From: Agarophyton chilense
Taxonomy: Eukaryota; Rhodophyta; Florideophyceae; Gracilariales; Gracilariaceae
Length of the DNA: 64,000 bases
Reading direction: 5' to 3'
Assembly: GCA_030374765.1 (NCBI GenBank)
Contig: JARGXX010000080.1
Location: 806,001 to 870,000 of the forward strand
In this document: one piece after another, positions 21,848 through 32,075 of the stretch
Numbering within the stretch: position 1 is the first letter of the stretch
Layout: each line of letters starts with the position of its first letter
The notes under the pieces: model-generated
The model's database searches: none
Told to the model about the DNA's origin: nothing
The model's input: the letters and a program-made list of their open reading frames with translations, nothing else
Program-made: the position numbers and the translations under genes

Positions 21848-23878
21848 TATGAATAGGCCTGAGAATGGATTAAACTGGCGGCGAATTCTTTCCAAAGCTT
21901 TGTAGACGCGCCTAGCAACGATGATATGGGGCTCGTCCTCCTCAACTGGAATAATTGTTTTTTGGGCCGACTTTTCATATCCAAAATACTCTAGAGTCGC
22001 GTTTGCAGCTTCGTAACCAGTGACAAGAGCTTTTTCCTGGCTGAAACTTCCGTGAGACGTACGTATCCTGAGCGCATGGTAACAAGAGATTGGCGTTAGT
22101 CTAGGGGGAATAAGGATACTTCATGGTAGTCGGGCACAGTTCTTCACTTACCAGTCTAAGGGTGAAATTGGGTATGCACATTTGGATGTGTGAGAGATAA
22201 ATATCGCGGGCAAGCATCAAATAGGAAAGTGAGGGGGTAATCAGTATATCGTGCTGTAGAGAAAGGAAAGCGCGCCACACTGTTTTCTGTTCGGTGTCTA
22301 CGAGTGAAATGTTCACAACTTACCTCCGGACATGAAGACGTTGTCAATCGATGTTCTTACGTTCATGAAGTCTTGATACGATCCAGGCCGAAAGTCTTTT
22401 TTGTTTAAGTCACACCCGCGATCATAAAAAAAAAATAGTCAGAAAGCATGAGAAAACCTTTGAGTGGCAATCGAAACTTAATTATTGACGCATGAGCAGA
22501 ACAACGTACGTGTTACACCGCGAGGAACTCGGACGACAACGTAGTCTTCGACTTCTGCACCTTTAAACGTCCTCTCAGCCACACAGAGTCTTCTTCGTAC
22601 TTCTTCAACGATCTCAGTGTCCTCCATGGGCATGAGCTGATTACTGTGATAGAAATCGGCCTCAATGACGGTCTTCTCCGCATCCTTAAACTCGTCGTGG
22701 ATGGCATTGAGGTTGAAATATGTCCATCCTGTAGTTTCATCGAAACCAAAACATGCATTCGAATCAAATTCGATGCGAATCTTTCTATTGAAGTATAATC
22801 GTACTGCCATGACATCAATACTTGACAAGTTGTTCGTGTTGCGAAAATCCTTTCGAGATGCGAGCGTTTTGCTGTTGCGTAAAATGCCTTGCAGTCCGCT
22901 GATTCCGACAGCAAAGACTACGGCGTCAACGGCCAGCACGCTCTCACTTCCGTCTTTAGTTGTCACAATCTTGGTTATTTTGTTGTTGTCAATCACAACA
23001 TCTTTCAGTCTAGTCGACGTTCTTATATTTCCTCCATGAACCCGTATGCGATCCACGAGGGGGGCAAAAATCTTCGTCCCAACTGTGCCGCGAGGCCAGA
23101 CCACATCAAAGTCGGCCTGGTGCGCAAGAATAAAGAAATACAACATACCCAGGGCACCAGCCGCGCTGCATTGTTCTCCTGGGGCGAATAAACCCACTAG
23201 CAGCATTGGTTCAAAGGCTTCTTTATAGACACGCTCAGTACAACCGTATAGCTTAAACAATTCTTTCGCTGTCATTTTATCAAATTTGCGCCACACTTCA
23301 TCGGAGTTGTCCCATTCAATGACGGCTTCAAGCAAAGGAAGTGCCGATAGCCTATCAGCCAAAGGCAGATCCAAGAACTTGGTGTATACAAATGTACCCA
23401 ACGGTGTTGGGAGTCTCGGTAAGTCGTTGAAGATTGGGCTTTCGACGACTTTTCCTTTCGGAGATCTCTGGGATGACTTCGTCCAGTCGGTGAAGGGATC
23501 TAACTTCAATTCGCGTTTAACCAAATGAAAGAGGTTATAATATGGGCGCCACATGCCGTGAATGCCTACCTCTACATCTTGGCCATTTGCTGTCTTCCAT
23601 CCGGCAACCAATCCTCCCACAGAGGGAGCAGCGTCAATGAGAGTAATCTCAGTTCCAAATTGTTGCACAAGGTGGTGAGCAGCTCCTAAACCAGCCCAAC
23701 CAGCTCCAATAACAGCGACGCGATTCGTGCTCGTATTCTTGGATTCCATTTTCCATCTCGGCCCATGTCGCGCAGCTTCTTTGATAATCTGGCGACGAAA
23801 ATCTCTTGGAGCCGACTGAACGGGGTTATTATTAAGTAATGGACCGAGAACAAAGGCGGGATTGGAAGCAAGCTTCAT
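21848..23878 (-). CDS. FAD-dependent carotenoid-desaturase/isomerase-like oxidoreductase with a 4-nt exon
   Basis: Four exons on the minus strand: 23878-22510, 22395-22324, 22155-22152 (4 nt) and 22067-21848; all introns are GT-AG (114, 168 and 84 nt). The total of 1665 nt gives 554 residues. Residues 54-70 carry the FAD-binding Rossmann start VAVIGAGWAGLGAAHHL. The middle resembles phytoene/zeta-carotene desaturase relatives (GIHGMWRPYYNLFHLVKREL, VWPRGTVGTKIFAPL). Splicing restores VPRGVTHFRPGSYQ at the first junction and SGDWIRTSHGSFSQEKA at the microexon, the C-terminal FAD-contact motif of the family. The substrate is unknown; a plastid carotenoid or other polyene is likely. The first 45 residues could be a transit peptide. 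It is divergent from CIA2 and convergent with the lumen-protein gene. Confidence 0.85.
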
Positions 23879-24509
23879 TGTCTTTGTCTTTGTTTCTTAG
23901 AAATGACTGTTCACCACAACGAATGTTCAACAATGCAGGAAGGCCAACGTTTTGGATTGCAGCGTTCTTCGATACGGAGCTCCCTTCTGTCTGAGATCCG
24001 AAAAGCTTTATCCATTAGCCTTACATCTGTTCTTCGCACTGAGTATAAAATCCATTTGGTACCTCAACCATCCACTTGAGTGTTGTTTGGAGGGGATTCC
24101 TCGCCTCTCGTATCTTTTGAAAAACGGCGAATTGGATATTCCTCACAACCCTGCGCACAGGCTACACACAGGCTACACATGGACAGTGTCCATTGGACAC
24201 ACATATGTACATACCTTTGTACCTTTCGTACATCGTAATTCGAAGTTCGTATGCGTTAGTAGTGTTAGACGAACCAATTCTTTTTGTCAAACATCAATTG
24301 CAATCTGCACAGCCAATAAGGGTAGATCATTTGGGCTCCGACCATCGGACACTGAAACTGATCACACTTCTGGTTTCGTGCTTAAAGGACGTCGGTTACG
24401 GAGGTACTCGGGTTGTGTGCAACAAACTTTCTGGTCTCAAGAAGAACACGGCTGCTGACAAGGGGACTTAGAGTGCTGCCTTGACGGAATAGAAACAAAA
24501 GAAAGGGAA
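23879..24509. promoter_or_regulatory. Divergent promoter region between desaturase-like gene and CIA2
   Basis: The 631-bp spacer holds the 5' ends of two genes reading apart. It contains short direct repeats (aggctacacaca/aggctacacat near 24,160-24,180 and gtacatacctttgtacctttc near 24,207-24,230). No gene is supported. Confidence 0.45.
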
Positions 24510-25022
24510 ATGATAGCTGCATATGGCCCAGGCGAACACTCAAGTGCCCCAGATAATCCAAACCCTGTAGTGAAGGTACTGGAACGCGAAGCCCGTGATC
24601 CGCGAAAACCCATTACTCTGAAGGAGCATGTGTTCGAGGTAATTCGAGACATTCGCGATCCGGAATATCCTCATACTCTGGAAGAGCTAGACGTGGTTAA
24701 GCTGGAGTACACCGACGTCACAGAACCTCCAACTGATAGCCCTGGCTATGGAACGGTCTCGGTGCAATTCCATCCGACCGTGCCTCACTGCTCGCTTGCT
24801 TCCATGATCGGTCTCAGCATTCAGTCCAAGCTCAAAGAAAGCAAAATTCTGAAGCCGAGGGGTGAACAATATTACAAACTAAAAGTCATTTGCATCGAAG
24901 GCACGCACACTAACTCTAGAGACATAAACAAGCAGTTGGCTGACAAAGAGCGTGTCTCTGCTGCGTTTGAAAACCCAAAAATCATGAGACTATTGCGAGA
25001 ATGCACAGAAAACCTCCCGTAA
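24510..25022 (+). CDS. CIAO2B: CIA2/MIP18-family cytosolic iron-sulfur assembly protein
   Basis: An intronless frame of 170 residues from ATG 24510. It has the MIP18 (DUF59) core: HVFEVIRDIRDPEYPHTLEEL, then VSVQFHPTVPHCSLASMIGL with the conserved reactive Cys in the PHCS segment, and the C-terminal NKQLADKERVSAAFEN. In other eukaryotes this protein joins CIAO1 and MMS19 in the cytosolic complex that delivers Fe-S clusters to DNA polymerases, helicases and other targets. The length matches family members (about 160-170). The stop is 88 bp from that of the convergent SPCS2 gene. Confidence 0.93.
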   Translation: MIAAYGPGEHSSAPDNPNPVVKVLEREARDPRKPITLKEHVFEVIRDIRDPEYPHTLEELDVVKLEYTDVTEPPTDSPGYGTVSVQFHPTVPHCSLASMIGLSIQSKLKESKILKPRGEQYYKLKVICIEGTHTNSRDINKQLADKERVSAAFENPKIMRLLRECTENLP

Positions 25023-25110
25023 GGGTAACCGATTCAAGAACAGGAAATATTGAAGATGTAAATAAGGCTGCAACAGTCTCTGTTTTACGCGAGAGTTTGA
25101 AAGTGACTCA

Positions 25111-25926
25111 TCAATTGGTTTTCTTTGATCCAGGGCTAAGCTGAGATAATAGAGCTGTCATGTCAATGCGAAATTCGGAAGAAAGAAAATGTCCATCTTC
25201 GGTGATGTACTTTTCGTACGGTGTTGACTTTGAGACAGAACCATGCTTCGACCGAGGAGCCTGTCGTATTTCCACTTTGTACGCACTGGACCCCTTTCCG
25301 CCGATTGTAGAATGGATCCAAACTTTATCGCACAAAGCGATTTTGCTTACTTGTTTCACGCGTTTTGAAAGAGAGCCAACGAATATTGCGGAAGCTTCTA
25401 GGACGAAAGATGATATATTGATTAGTCCCACGCATACCAAGTAGATGGCAACGCATGCGAAAACGACTGGTTTGTTGGCAGGGAATTCACCGGGACCAAA
25501 GTGAGAGTATAAAGCAGCGGCGACTGCAACTGTACCAGCAACGATCTTTATATTGCTTGCCGTAGTTGATTCCACATACCCTTGATCCTCCATGAACTAG
25601 GAAATTCTCGCAGAGAGAGGGGTATTTGATTTTTGTGATACAGATAGGCGAATCAGTAAACAGCCGTTCTTCTAGAAAAGCGGTGCAGAAAACACGACCG
25701 AACGATGATGTGATGGATGAAAAGAAAATAAGCAACATACCGCCATAATCTCATCATCTAGTAGACGTTTGACTTGTTGCAGGTCATATAGACCTGATTT
25801 GTCTAATTTTGCTTTCGATTTGGATTGAGAGGTCGATGCTGAAGAAGTAGAACGTCGCACAGAGGTTTCAGTCACATCTGTGGAAACTGATTCATCCTGT
25901 GTTGATGTTCGCGCTCTTCTGCTCAT
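25111..25926 (-). CDS. SPCS2: Signal peptidase complex subunit 2 (SPC25-like)
   Basis: Exon 1 is 25926-25741, the intron 25740-25597 (gtatgt...tag, 144 nt) and exon 2 25596-25111, giving 223 residues, the usual length for the family. The N-terminus is Ser/Thr-rich and cytosolic, ending in YDLQQVKRLLDDEIM. Two membrane spans follow close together (IKIVAGTVAVAAALY and VVFACVAIYLVCVGLI), then a cytosolic tail with a DKVWIHSTIG segment. This is the two-span topology of the ER signal peptidase subunit that contacts the translocon. The join reads MAFMEDQGYVES without a break. The identification rests on topology, length and motif positions, not on an alignment. Confidence 0.82.
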
Positions 25927-28717
25927 TCTGGCGAAAGTTTCGGGGTGTAAAACCCGTGCAAAACGTAACGAGGACGAGGTGAAGCTCTGACAGGATTGCT
26001 TTCCAGTAGATTAGGCGTGGAGCAGCGTCAGCAACAAAAAGCGGCGGAAAGCGATCGCGTCAGTTGGTTCGCAAGCACACGGACGGGGGGGGTTACCGAC
26101 GAGTGTTTGTTGCCCAATGCAAAAGATCACATGCGTCCGAATCATTTCTTCGTTGATTGACTTTTTGAGTGAGATATTTAAAAACTTTCAGGTCGAAATT
26201 TTACATTTAACGATTTGATCCTTTTGAACTGCGCAGTGTGTGTTCACAGTTGACCGTTCGAGTCCTTCTGCGGTCACGGCTTCGTTTGTTTACGCTCTCG
26301 AGACAGAAAGTCGAAATGCTTCGCAGTGGACACCGAAGGGGCGACACAAGAGCGCAGGAAGCAAAGACGTTCCGAGGAGGGAATCGAAGTCCCCAACTGG
26401 TCTTGAGCATTTTTTTCGTTTTCATCTCAACAGAAGAGATTGCGGCTTTTAAGAGAACCCGTTTATTACATTCATTATGCATGGGTACGATCTTAGGGCG
26501 AAAAATGAAAAAATCCTTTTGTGGCTGAGCACCACGTTGCTCTTAAAAGCTTGCAAGCCGCGATGGAAGAAAACCAAAATTGAGTAGCTACAGTAATGAG
26601 TCATTTCTTGCAAAGCGAACAATGTAAGAAGCATGACACACGTCCACTCCAAAAATAGTACCACTTTGAAGAATTACTCTGTACGTATAATGTCGGTTTT
26701 CTGTCTTGAGACAGTGGCTGTCCAACCACTCCATGGTATATTACATGGTTCGTAACACTGCCATCTTCCACGTTGTACAAGAACAAACATACCTGCAGCC
26801 ACCAGGCCTATTGCATTCCATGTGCGGTGTACCGATGTAAGAGATTTGCAACTGCGATCCCCATGTCGAAGACCTTTTCACAATTTTCCTCAGGGCTAGG
26901 GTTGAAGCACCTTGTGTGGCCAAGTCTGTCATTTGTTTTGTTTTTGCATCAGAAATATGATCCGTTGAAACAATACTGTTAGGGAACAGTTGAAGGTGTG
27001 AACACATAAATAAGCTTTCGTGGTTGGTGGATAGCCTGCTGAGAGAGGTACCCTCGTAGAGAAAGCAACAAGTGCCAATGTAGACCTTGACGGAAACTGC
27101 GCACCATGAACCTAACGGCATTGATGCGCAATTCGAGGCTGTCAGAGAGATTTTGTACCTGATATCCAACACGGGAACGTTTACATGCTTAGAAGAGGGC
27201 TTTGTTCGACCGTTCCACGACGAGGTCACAGAATGAGATGCGGTTCCGTGCGCAGAGCATTGTGAAACAGGCCAGTGCTGTTGTTGTTTATGGGCTTTAA
27301 TTAAGGCATTTTGCTCGCTTGAGAAGTGCCGAGATGTTTTGCGGGCGTAGTCCAATCGTCTTTTGGAGAGGCGTATTTGCGCTAGACCTGGACCTCCGCG
27401 TCGGAGATGCTGATGCTTGCTCCTTTCGCTTCGAGTGGTTAGATCGAAGGCAGGCGCGCCACGCAAAGGTGCGTTTCTCGTGCGCAACTGGCCAGTGCAA
27501 AAGGGATGCGTGCATCCTCAAAGGAACCCTGAATCATTCGATTGCTTGAATTTGAGCTACGAGCGTTTCTACGCAAGTACGTACCTATGGAGCGGCCCGT
27601 GAAATGCAAAGTCAGCACACATTGTTGTTAAGTAAAGTTATGGCGTGATGACGGTGTCAGTTGTCATGTTACTCTATCATTGTCTAGAGGGAATGTGTCA
27701 TGCACGATGAGCGCAAACAGAATTGTCAATGCCAAAGAAGTTGCCATGCTGTTCAGTGAATTCCGTGACAACATTTGAATTCGGACATGCGACATGTAGG
27801 CTGTGGTTGCGCATTGATGAAAGACAGCGTTTTTGTGCGATGGGACGGGTTGTTTGTATTTCATCGTGCATTGAGGTGAGTGTGGAATTGGCGGTAACAA
27901 GAGCAAGATACTGATGGCGCCGTGCGGTGTTGAACTCCGGTCTGTGCGGTGGGTACTGTTTTAGTATGTGCCCTTCGTACATGATGAAAAACGAGGTCGT
28001 AAAAGTATGTTGCGTGCAGTAGATGCATGAGGTATAGTAAATAACTGGTGCAAGACGGACACGCGCAGCAACGAAGATACACGCGTTGAGATAGGTGTTG
28101 ATCGCAGGGATACAGGTGTAGGTCGGCATTCTGCAGTTGAGGTACAGTACTGTAGCACCACTGTACGGCAACGAGGCGGACAAAAGGTGAATGTATGCTG
28201 ATACTGTACGATGGCGAAGGCGCGCAATTGGCGGGCCAAGAAGAAGATAAGGACGTAGTTGCGAAGAAACAAGGGCCAGTAGGGGTGGGGCGTCGAAGAA
28301 GTGGATGTGCAAGTGTTGGGTGCGATACAAACGTGCGCCTGAGCGGAAGGGAAGACGTGATTGGACGGTGACAAGTGGAGTGATGCGTATGTAGCAGGTG
28401 GGGCGTTCTCGAGAGGTAACGGACGGGGTGATGAGTCATCATGATGATATGGAGGTAAACATGGGTAGGCATGATGCGTGATCTGGTGGGACAAGGTCGA
28501 GGTGCAGAAAAATTGCAAGGATGCTTGGGCGTTGGTTGGTTGGTTGGTTGGTTGGCTGGTTATGATACCAACCAAGGAGAAGATGAGGCAAAGCGTGCTG
28601 CTGCGTGACAGTGGCAACGGACACGATGGGAGGCGGTGTTTACGACTAGACAGAAATACAAAAGTAATGAAAACAGAAAAGTTAGACAGGCGGGACGAAA
28701 CGCTACAAGCGCTACTG
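25927..28717. other. Long spacer with a few splice-like signals, no assured gene
   Basis: No complete gene could be supported. Between 27300 and 26590 on the minus strand several short stretches look coding (for example NLSDSLELRINAVRF, SVHRTWNAIGLVAAG and HYTYRVILQSGTIFGVDV) and are bounded by GT or AG signals, so a small multi-exon gene is possible. I could not join them into a recognisable protein. The stretch 27900-28700 holds only low-complexity frames and a TTGG microsatellite. Confidence 0.35.
28532..28560. repeat. TTGG microsatellite
   Basis: About six near-perfect tandem copies of ttgg, with one g-to-c change near the end, lie in non-coding DNA 3' of the GC-rich minus-strand gene. 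Confidence 0.8.
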
Positions 28718-29621
28718 CTACTGCGGCACATGGCGCAGCTGATGAAAGCGGGCAGCAAACTCGGAGCAAAAGGCGTCGAACAAGTGGTTGGTTATCCGAA
28801 AGGAATCGGCAAAAGAACGTCGCATGGAGATGCGACAAGAGTGGTTGCGCTGATGCAGAGAGAAGACGACAGTGCAAGCGGTAGAAGCGTTGTCCAAGGT
28901 AGTATGAACGCGGGCGCGAATGTCTGTAGGACGTTCCACGATGACCTCACCGTGGTAATCATGTTCCACAAGCAGACGAATGTCAGCGGCGGTGAGCTTT
29001 GCGCACAGCACGGAGTCGAATACGGTGGGCGGCAGCGAAGGGTCGGCTGACGGAGGCGATGGGTGTGAGCCATGGGGCGCAAGCGACTTTGGCTTTGGCT
29101 TTGGCTTTGGCTTGAGCTTTGGCCTGGGTTTGGGGGGCGACGGAGTACAGGAGCGGTGGGGCATGGGGGCAGGACGGTTGTCAAGAGACACGCAAGTGTC
29201 AAGCACAGGCGGCGGGGGGGTAAGCGGAGAGCGCGGGGTGAAGCACAGGTGCGAGGGCGGAGACAGAGCGAGCGGTTGCGAAGAAGCACACGAGTGACAG
29301 GCGCAGAAGGAGCGTGAGTGCGACGACGAGTGATCCGAGTCGGAATCATCCAAGTCCGAGCTGCGCAGCGTGAAGGCCGGTGGTAGCACCGGTCCGTGAT
29401 GACAGCCGTCGCCGCAAGAAGCGTCGACACAACGCGCGGCGCGCGACGCCAAACGTCCAGCCTCAGCGCGTAGCGGAGCGCCGCCGTTCCACGCCGGGTC
29501 GTAGCGCTGCGGCGGCGGCACATCGTCGAACGCACTGCGCGCCACCGCCAGCTTTGCGGCCGGGCGCGCGTGGTCCGGCCCGCGTCGCGAGCCGTCGATG
29601 CGCACCAGCGTCACGCCGTCA

Positions 29622-29654
<33 letters not shown>

Positions 29655-29908
29655 CGGCCTTGGTCGTCGGTACGCGGCGCGGGCGACGGCGACGGGGCTG
29701 GGGCGGCGGGGCGCGGGGCGCGGCGCAGCGACAGACGGCGTACAACGGCGCGCAGCCCGACGGCAGCGGGAGCGGGCGGCGGCGGCGGCGGCGGCGGGAG
29801 CGGCGGGAGCGGCGGCGCGGACGCGGACGCGGCGACAACGGCGGCAGCAACGGCGGCAGCGGAAGAAGCGTCGGGCGCGGCGGCGGCGGCGGCGGCGGCG
29901 GCGGCCAT
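28718..29908 (-). CDS. Hypothetical GC-rich Ala/Pro-rich protein with conserved-looking C-terminus
   Basis: The best start is ATG 29908 on minus, followed by a poly-Ala run, then poly-Pro, an Asp run (encoded by a CGT/GAC-type triplet repeat near 29,620-29,645) and a Lys-Pro repeat (KPKPKPKPK, near 29,090-29,120), 396 residues in all. The last 105 residues are not low-complexity and include VFDSVLCAKLTAADIRLL, DYHGEVIVERPTDIRARV and a Cys/His/Arg-rich segment. No family is recognised. DNA here is far richer in G+C than its neighbours, so frames on both strands lack stops; the choice of this one rests on the normal composition of the C-terminal part and on a start facing the divergent neighbour. 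Introns were not tested. Confidence 0.5.
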
Positions 29909-30011
29909 GGCGGCGGCGGCGAACGGAAGACAAGTTGGACTGAGCGCGCGGGGGGGGGCGTCGCACGGGCGGAGAACGACGGCCGCGTCAAGCAAAGCAG
30001 CGGCGGCAGCG

Positions 30012-30043
<32 letters not shown>

Positions 30044-30235
30044 AGCCACGTGCACGGCGGGCGCAACGCGCGCGCGCACGCGCCACGTGGAGCGCGCGCA
30101 ACGCGCAACGCGCAACGCGCAACGCGCGCGCGCGCTCCCGCAGAAATGCGCGCCGCGCTGTTTAAGGCGCGGCGGCGAGCGGGTGGCCGTCTGCGGAGAG
30201 CGCGCGCGTCCCGGACGGCGAGTCGTCGCCCCGTG

Positions 30236-31441
30236 ATGCGCGTCTTGGTCAGCCGCGCGCGCGCGTCGCCGCTGCGAGTGCTGCTGCTGCGCGCCATCGC
30301 CATCGTCGTCGTCGCCGTCGCCGCCGCCGCCGCTGTCGCCGCCGCCGCCGCCGCGCCGCCTCGTCGCGCCGCCGTGCGCGTGGCAGTGGCCGTGGCCGCC
30401 CGCCAGGCGGCCGAGCCGTCTGCGCCGCCGCTGCAGCAGCCCGCCGCTTCGTCGCCGCCCGACGCGTCCCCGTCGCCGCCGCCGCCGCCCGTCGCCACCC
30501 CGCTCGCCACCCCGCTCGCCACTCCGCCCGCCGAGTCGCCGCCTGACCCCGCTGCGTCGCCGCCGCCCGTCACCCCGCCTTCCTCGCCGTCGCCCGACGC
30601 GCAGCCCGTCACCGCGCCCGCGCCGCAGACCCCCGTCCCCGCCGACTCCTCCGGCCCTGCCGTCTCCTCCGGCCCCGATCCGTCTGCCGTCGCCAACGTC
30701 AACGCCTCGCCCAACAATCCCACTGCTCCGCCCAACAATCCCACTGCTCCGCCCAACAATCCCACTGCTCCGCCCAACAATCCCACCGCCCCGCCCTCCA
30801 ATCCCACCGCCCCGCCCTCCTCGTCCACGTCGTCGCCGTCCGAGCCCGCCGCCGCGAACAACAGCTCCACCGCCGCCTCGGTCAAGGAGCATGCGCAGCA
30901 GTCCAAGCTCTCCACCGCCGCCATCATCGCCATCAGCGCTGTCGGCGGCGCCGCTGTGTTGGTGCTCGTCACCCTCACCCTCATCATTGTGTACCGTCGT
31001 CTACCGTCCAAGAATAACTCTTACTATCGTTTTGAGGACCCCGACCTCGTTAATCAATCGCAGCAACCCGCGCCCGACGCGGGCGCCCCGCCCGATTCGC
31101 ACGCTCCTCCGCCTCATTCGTCCCAACCCTCGGACGCCCCACACAACCCCGACCACTCCTCCCCTGCCGAACAAGTCGCACCCCTATCGCCGTCGCCGCC
31201 GCGCGCAGATCGCGCGGACAACTCCAACATATACGCCAACATGCCCGGCCCAACCGCCCCGTCCGCCTCTCAGTTTTCGAGAAGAGAGTCTGATGCTTCG
31301 TCTGCCAGCAGTGACACCATTGTCGCACCTGTGTACCCGCACGGCTTGGCTAACGCAAACAACTCCAGTGCCGCTGCTCCGTGGTTCCATACTGCACATA
31401 AACACTCGCCCGACGCCCAAACGTACCACCTGCACGCGTAA
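30236..31441 (+). CDS. Hypothetical type I membrane protein with Pro/Ser/Thr-rich ectodomain
   Basis: ATG 30236 begins a basic then hydrophobic signal-peptide-like stretch (LRAIAIVVVAVAAAAAVAAA) in a protein of 401 residues. The outer part is Pro/Ala/Ser/Thr-rich and includes four tandem NNPTAPP heptads (30,714-30,790), plus degenerate ones, each with Asn before a Pro or Thr, as in heavily glycosylated wall or mucin-like proteins. One membrane span follows (AAIIAISAVGGAAVLVLVTL), then YRR and a Ser/Pro-rich cytosolic tail of about 135 residues. A role at the cell surface or wall is inference. It is divergent from the minus-strand gene that starts at 29908, with a 327-bp very GC-rich spacer between them. 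Confidence 0.6.
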   Translation: MRVLVSRARASPLRVLLLRAIAIVVVAVAAAAAVAAAAAAPPRRAAVRVAVAVAARQAAEPSAPPLQQPAASSPPDASPSPPPPPVATPLATPLATPPAESPPDPAASPPPVTPPSSPSPDAQPVTAPAPQTPVPADSSGPAVSSGPDPSAVANVNASPNNPTAPPNNPTAPPNNPTAPPNNPTAPPSNPTAPPSSSTSSPSEPAAANNSSTAASVKEHAQQSKLSTAAIIAISAVGGAAVLVLVTLTLIIVYRRLPSKNNSYYRFEDPDLVNQSQQPAPDAGAPPDSHAPPPHSSQPSDAPHNPDHSSPAEQVAPLSPSPPRADRADNSNIYANMPGPTAPSASQFSRRESDASSASSDTIVAPVYPHGLANANNSSAAAPWFHTAHKHSPDAQTYHLHA

Positions 31442-32075
31442 AAGCTCACTCGCGCTCTTCTGTTCATACCCTTTTTTTTTTTTTTTCCTTCTTTTTTCCT
31501 TCTTCATTTCCACACACCCGCTCCTTTTTTCCCCTCACCTCCCACTTGGAGCCCTGTTCCCCAAATGGCCACACTTCACACTTACGCCCTTCTCCTCATG
31601 ACACGACATTCTCCACTCTCATCGTCCCGTCATCACTCTTTTTTTTATGTTTCATTCATTCTTCTCTTCTCCCGAGAGTTGCCGCGCCCGCCGCCTGGTA
31701 ACCCACACCACCGCCCACATCACCGCCCAACTCTTGTATTCTAAACCATCGAAACCATCTCTTCGTTCTTTTTTCTTTTTCTTTTGCCCCTGACCTTCTC
31801 GCCCCGCTTTTTTTCTTCTTCACACATACCTTCACTTGGATTCCATTTGCTTGCTTCTGTTCTTGTGTGTGTGTGTGTGTGTGTGTGTACCCACACCCCG
31901 CTTCGCACCACTTTCCTCGTTCGCAAACAACCGCCGTGCAGCTTCAAGCCCCTAGCCCTGTGCTTTTTTTTTATATATATATAGTTTCAGCATTCAACGG
32001 CTCTCTTCCTTGTGTGAAACACATTGGCCCTCTATAGACTCTCACTGCAGGCTACCAAACCGCGCCTTTTGTGAC
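31442..32075. other. Spacer with T-rich tract and GT microsatellite
   Basis: This is the 3' flank of the membrane-protein gene and the 5' flank of the kinase gene. It has a T14-15 run at about 31,473-31,487, several C/T-rich stretches, a (GT)n run at about 31,865-31,888 and an A/T run (tatatatata) near 31,973-31,982. No gene is supported. Confidence 0.6.

Noticed and set aside
26741-27487. 248-codon minus-strand frame
   Set aside because: Amino-acid texture is irregular, with no domain. Other frames in the same place look as good, and splice-like signals interrupt it.
29570-30235. N-terminal extension of the plus-strand membrane-protein frame
   Set aside because: It is Arg/Gly/Ala-only sequence from GC-rich DNA; the ATG at 30236 is followed by a proper signal peptide.
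29909-30892. Minus-strand upstream extension of the Ala/Pro-rich gene
   Set aside because: It is the complement of the NNPTAPP repeats and of the other gene, giving Gly/Arg-only protein.
29611-31011. 466-codon minus-strand frame
   Set aside because: Its periodic GGAVGLLGGAVGLL text mirrors the repeats of the membrane-protein gene on the other strand, so it is a shadow.
32010-32075. Upstream extension of the MAP kinase frame
   Set aside because: There is no ATG before 32076; the open stretch starts from TTG and is probably 5' UTR.
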